A stretch of 64,000 nucleotides of DNA from NCBI GenBank assembly GCA_004431415.1, contig QPMI01000191.1, positions 1 to 64,000 on the forward strand, in the 5' to 3' direction. Below are positions 61,329-64,000 of this stretch, in pieces. This DNA is from Cyanophora paradoxa (taxonomy: Eukaryota > Glaucocystophyceae > Cyanophorales > Cyanophoraceae). Position 1 is the first letter of the stretch; every line of letters starts with the position of its first letter. The position numbers were made by a program, and so were the translations under genes. The notes beneath the pieces are model-generated. The model was not told the origin of the DNA and did no database searches. It worked only from the letters and a program-made list of their open reading frames with translations.

Positions 61329-63046
61329 CTATATATCCTTGCCGGTCTTGGAGAGGAGCGGGGCGGGCCTGGAGGGCCCGTTCTCGCGGTCCGAGTCGGG
61401 CTCGGGGGAGCCCTTCTCGAGGTCCTGGGGGGTGTCCTCGCGGGGCTTGGCGGCGGCGCGCTGGGCGAGCTTCTGCTTCTCGAGGCTGTAGAGGACGCCG
61501 CCGCCGAGGCCGATGACGATGGAGAGGACGTTGGTGAGGGTCACGGGCGTGTCGAAGAGCAGGATGCCGAGGCCGGCGAGGGGGATCTTGTTCAGCGAGC
61601 CCGTGATGCTGTACGTCGTCGGGCTCGTCTTCTTCATGCACCAGAAGGAGGAGAGGGAGAGGGCGAAGCCGATCGACCCGCTGATGAAGACGACGACGAG
61701 GAAGCCCGTGTTGCTCAGCAGCGGCTCTCGGAAGACGCCCGGCGCCTCGTCGAACAGGAAGACGAGCACCGTGATGAGGGGGATCGAGATCAGGCTGCGC
61801 GCCGCCGCCCCCCCCGCGTCGGGCGAGGGCCTCCGCGCCGGCGGGCGGGCGTGCGGGGCGGCTCACTTGTTGTAGAACATCATGCCGAACTCGCCTGCGC
61901 ACGGGGGCCGCGGGCGATAAGCTGAGAAGGACCGGGCCCTGGCGGGGGCGGGCACCGAGCTGCGTCTTGCGCATTGCCGTGCGCATGTAGAGCTGCCGGA
62001 GGCGGTTGGTCATGGAGGAGAAAGGAGAGGAAAGAAAAGACGGGGCGGCACGCACCACGTACGCGGCGGTCGCGGCGCAGTTCCCAAGCATCCAGAAGTA
62101 GCCCAGCTGCGTCCCGGAAATCGGCGCAGAGGACAGAAAGAGGAGGGCCCGCGCACCGCACTGAACTGGCTGTCGGTGTACGCGCCGACTACGGCGCTGA
62201 TGATCTGGAGGAATGCGTTCAAACAGAGCAGCGGGTAAAGACGCGCCGTCCTCGCGAACCATGAGGACGAGGGAGAGGATGATGCCCGAAGACACGGTCT
62301 GGCCATACAGAACACGGTCCCCGAAGCAGATCGGGATGTTGGTCTGTGCGGATCGGTCAGTGCAGCCCAGGTTTCGCGAAGGAGAGCGGGCACACCAAGT
62401 TCTGCGGCGCGAGGGCGCACATCAAATAAGCAACCGAACCGATAACCGATTAAGAGCGCGGTGCAAAACGTACCTTGAAGACTGTCATCATGGGCACGGA
62501 GAGGTATCGCAAGCTGAGGGCCGAGTTAGCGGGGCCATGCCCGCGAGGGAGGCGCGCGGACCTATAAGTGCCCGTGAGCAGCATAGCAACGAAGAACTGC
62601 GTATGCGCATCGTCAGATCGCGAGTCTGCGCCAAGTGGGGGCGACGGATGCCGCACAAAGTTGACGGGAAGCCATCGCCGCGCGGTGCCTGCATCGAAGT
62701 CCGCGTACGTTATGATGCCCGCCTGCTTAGCTATGGAGACCAGGAGGACGGCTATCGCGTTCTGCGGAGGAGGAGCGAAATCAGTCGCGCGCGCGCGCGG
62801 CCACACGGGGAGCCCGTAGGACCTGAATGAAGAGGAGGGCGAAGTGGAAATGGAAGGAGTAGATCGAGAGCACGACCTTGTTGACGTAGACCATGCTGCA
62901 AAGAGCGGTTTGGCGAGAGCAGCGCGGCTGGGGAGAGGGACGAACCACATCGAGCAGAAGGAGTAGAGGAAGCACGAAAGGATCGCATTCCTCTGCGCGT
63001 GCGCGTCGTTGTGGGCCGCGCCCTTGGCATAGCCGTCCGACCCCAT
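61329..63046 (-). CDS. GDP-mannose / nucleotide-sugar transporter (VRG4-like)
   Basis: The likely start at 63,046 gives MGSDGYAKGAAHNDAHAQRN. Membrane helices by exon: AILSCFLYSFCSM, VYVNKVVLSIYSFHFHFALL, NAIAVLLVSIAKQAGIITYA, RYLSVPMMTVFK, TNIPICFGDRVLYGQTVSSG, ILSLVLMVREDG, AFLQIISAVVGAYTDSQF, LGYFWMLGNCAATAAYVV, EFGMMFYNK, LISIPLITVLVFLFDEAPG, VVFISGSIGFALSLSSFWCM, then TSPTTYSITGSLNKIPLAGL (the G-x-LNK-P nucleotide-sugar motif) and LTNVLSIVIGLGGGVLYSLE. The cytosolic tail ends LLSKTGKDI. It imports GDP-mannose into the Golgi, feeding glycosyltransferases such as the 21-24 kb gene. Confidence 0.8.
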
Positions 63047-64000
63047 CTGCAGCGCGCCGCGAGATGCGGCTTCTGCGGCCGGTGCTGCCCTCCTCCTCTT
63101 GCGACGGCGCTGACCGATTCTGAAGCCTGCCGCCTTTTACTCAAACCAGCCGACCTGGGTACGAGCTGCAAAACCACCGAGCCTTCTGCTGCGTGCGGGG
63201 CGTAGCTTTCTTCAAGGCCAAGCTTGTTTTTAGCTACGATCTCACCGCTTCACTCCTGTCTCCCTTTTCACGCCCTGGCCCACACTCGCCGCTTAGCTCC
63301 GCTGCCTGCCGCAGCGCTGTCTGGAGTCCATGATGTCCAGGTGCGTCAAATACCCAGCGGCCCCCAGTCTGACCTTCAGCTGATACGCGCGGTTCAGCTC
63401 GAAGAAGACTGGCTCCGTTTGGCCAGCGCTGGTGCGGCGCTCGCCGCGGCGTGCCGCGCCCTCCAGTTGCGTTGCGACGCGACAGCAACGCAGAGCATGC
63501 CTCCTCCGCCCGCCAAAGAGGAGTTCGGACTCGACGGGCCGTCCCCGGTCCTCGTTCCGCTCGTCAGGTGCCAACGGCCGCCCTTCGCTCCGCGTGTGCG
63601 TGCAGTCCTGAGCGTTCGTGCAGCATCAGTCAGGGCGAACGGGCCCTCTGCTCCATGGAGATGCCGGAGACTCCGAGCCACCACATCCCCACCTTGAAGG
63701 CGCGCCCCTTGAGGCCTCCGAGGCTCGGGGCCCGCCTCATCTCCCTGCGCCGCTCTCCTGATGCGAGAGCAGCCCAAGTACAAGGCAGAGTTCAAGCCCA
63801 GCGGACAGTGAGGCTTCCAATTGAACACAGCTCCTCCAAGTAGGCCCTGCTGCTTGAACCCGCCTCCCCTCCGCCGCAACCGACTGTTTGCTTGCTGAAC
63901 TCGAGCTCAGATATTCGGGCTTTCAACAGCGCACGCTGTGTATCGGAGAAATGACTTCCTCGGCAAAAACGAGACCGCGGGCTTTTGCAGAGCCTTGCGC
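63047..64000. other. Window end, possible minus-strand gene
   Basis: Minus-strand pieces PVFFELNRAYQLKVRLGAAG with YLTHLDIMDSRQR (about 63,310-63,420) and GLKGRAFKVGMWWLGVSGIS (about 63,655-63,715) look coding, but I cannot join or identify them. The gene may continue beyond the window. Confidence 0.3.

Overview
The window is nuclear DNA of a GC-rich flagellated unicellular eukaryote, most likely an alga of haptophyte or stramenopile type. I cannot fix the lineage from sequence alone. Evidence: spliced genes with many 50-65 nt introns, typical eukaryotic proteins (RPA1, RNase H2 subunit B, MUS81-type nuclease, CDK5RAP3/C53, ZCRB1, NDUFB7, an mL53-like protein, sphingosine-1-phosphate lyase), an axonemal CCDC40-like coiled coil, and a bacterial-type topoisomerase I with a presequence-like N-terminus.

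Region 1 (about 1-13,700) is different. It has lower GC, densely packed short genes without clear introns, repeated promoter-like blocks, a long inverted repeat (1881-2034 / 2244-2382), and two genes with recognisable DNA-virus affinities: a superfamily 2 helicase of the herpesvirus/mimivirus origin-binding-protein type (7605-10724) and a YqaJ-family exonuclease (11492-12156). Around these two genes lie six copies of a 48-bp palindrome with an AT-rich core; four form a tandem array. I read the region as an integrated, possibly decaying, dsDNA virus or virus-like mobile element whose left end lies outside the window. Nearly every gene in it needs one to four single-base frame corrections, so either it is a pseudogenised insertion or the assembly has uncorrected indels.

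Region 2 (about 14,300-64,000) is host DNA. In order: APC amino-acid transporter (-), low-complexity nuclear protein (-), RRA/XEG113-like glycosyltransferase (-), NDUFB7 (-) divergent from an mL53-like gene (+), small protein (-), polyQ protein (-), topoisomerase IA (+), CDK5RAP3 (+), RPA1 (-), small membrane protein (+), S1P lyase (+), CCDC40-like (-), RNase H2B (-), SUMO-motif/zinc-knuckle protein (-), MUS81-like ERCC4 nuclease (-), ubiquitin-like protein (-), coiled-coil protein (+), DCC-family oxidoreductase (-), CBM20 coiled-coil protein (+), ZCRB1 (+), GDP-mannose transporter (-).

Host introns are remarkable: many are built from GCCCC or GGGGC pentamer runs, end in CTGAC...CAG, and several start with GC instead of GT. 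Exon joins were inferred by eye, so gene coordinates are outer limits of recognised coding sequence.
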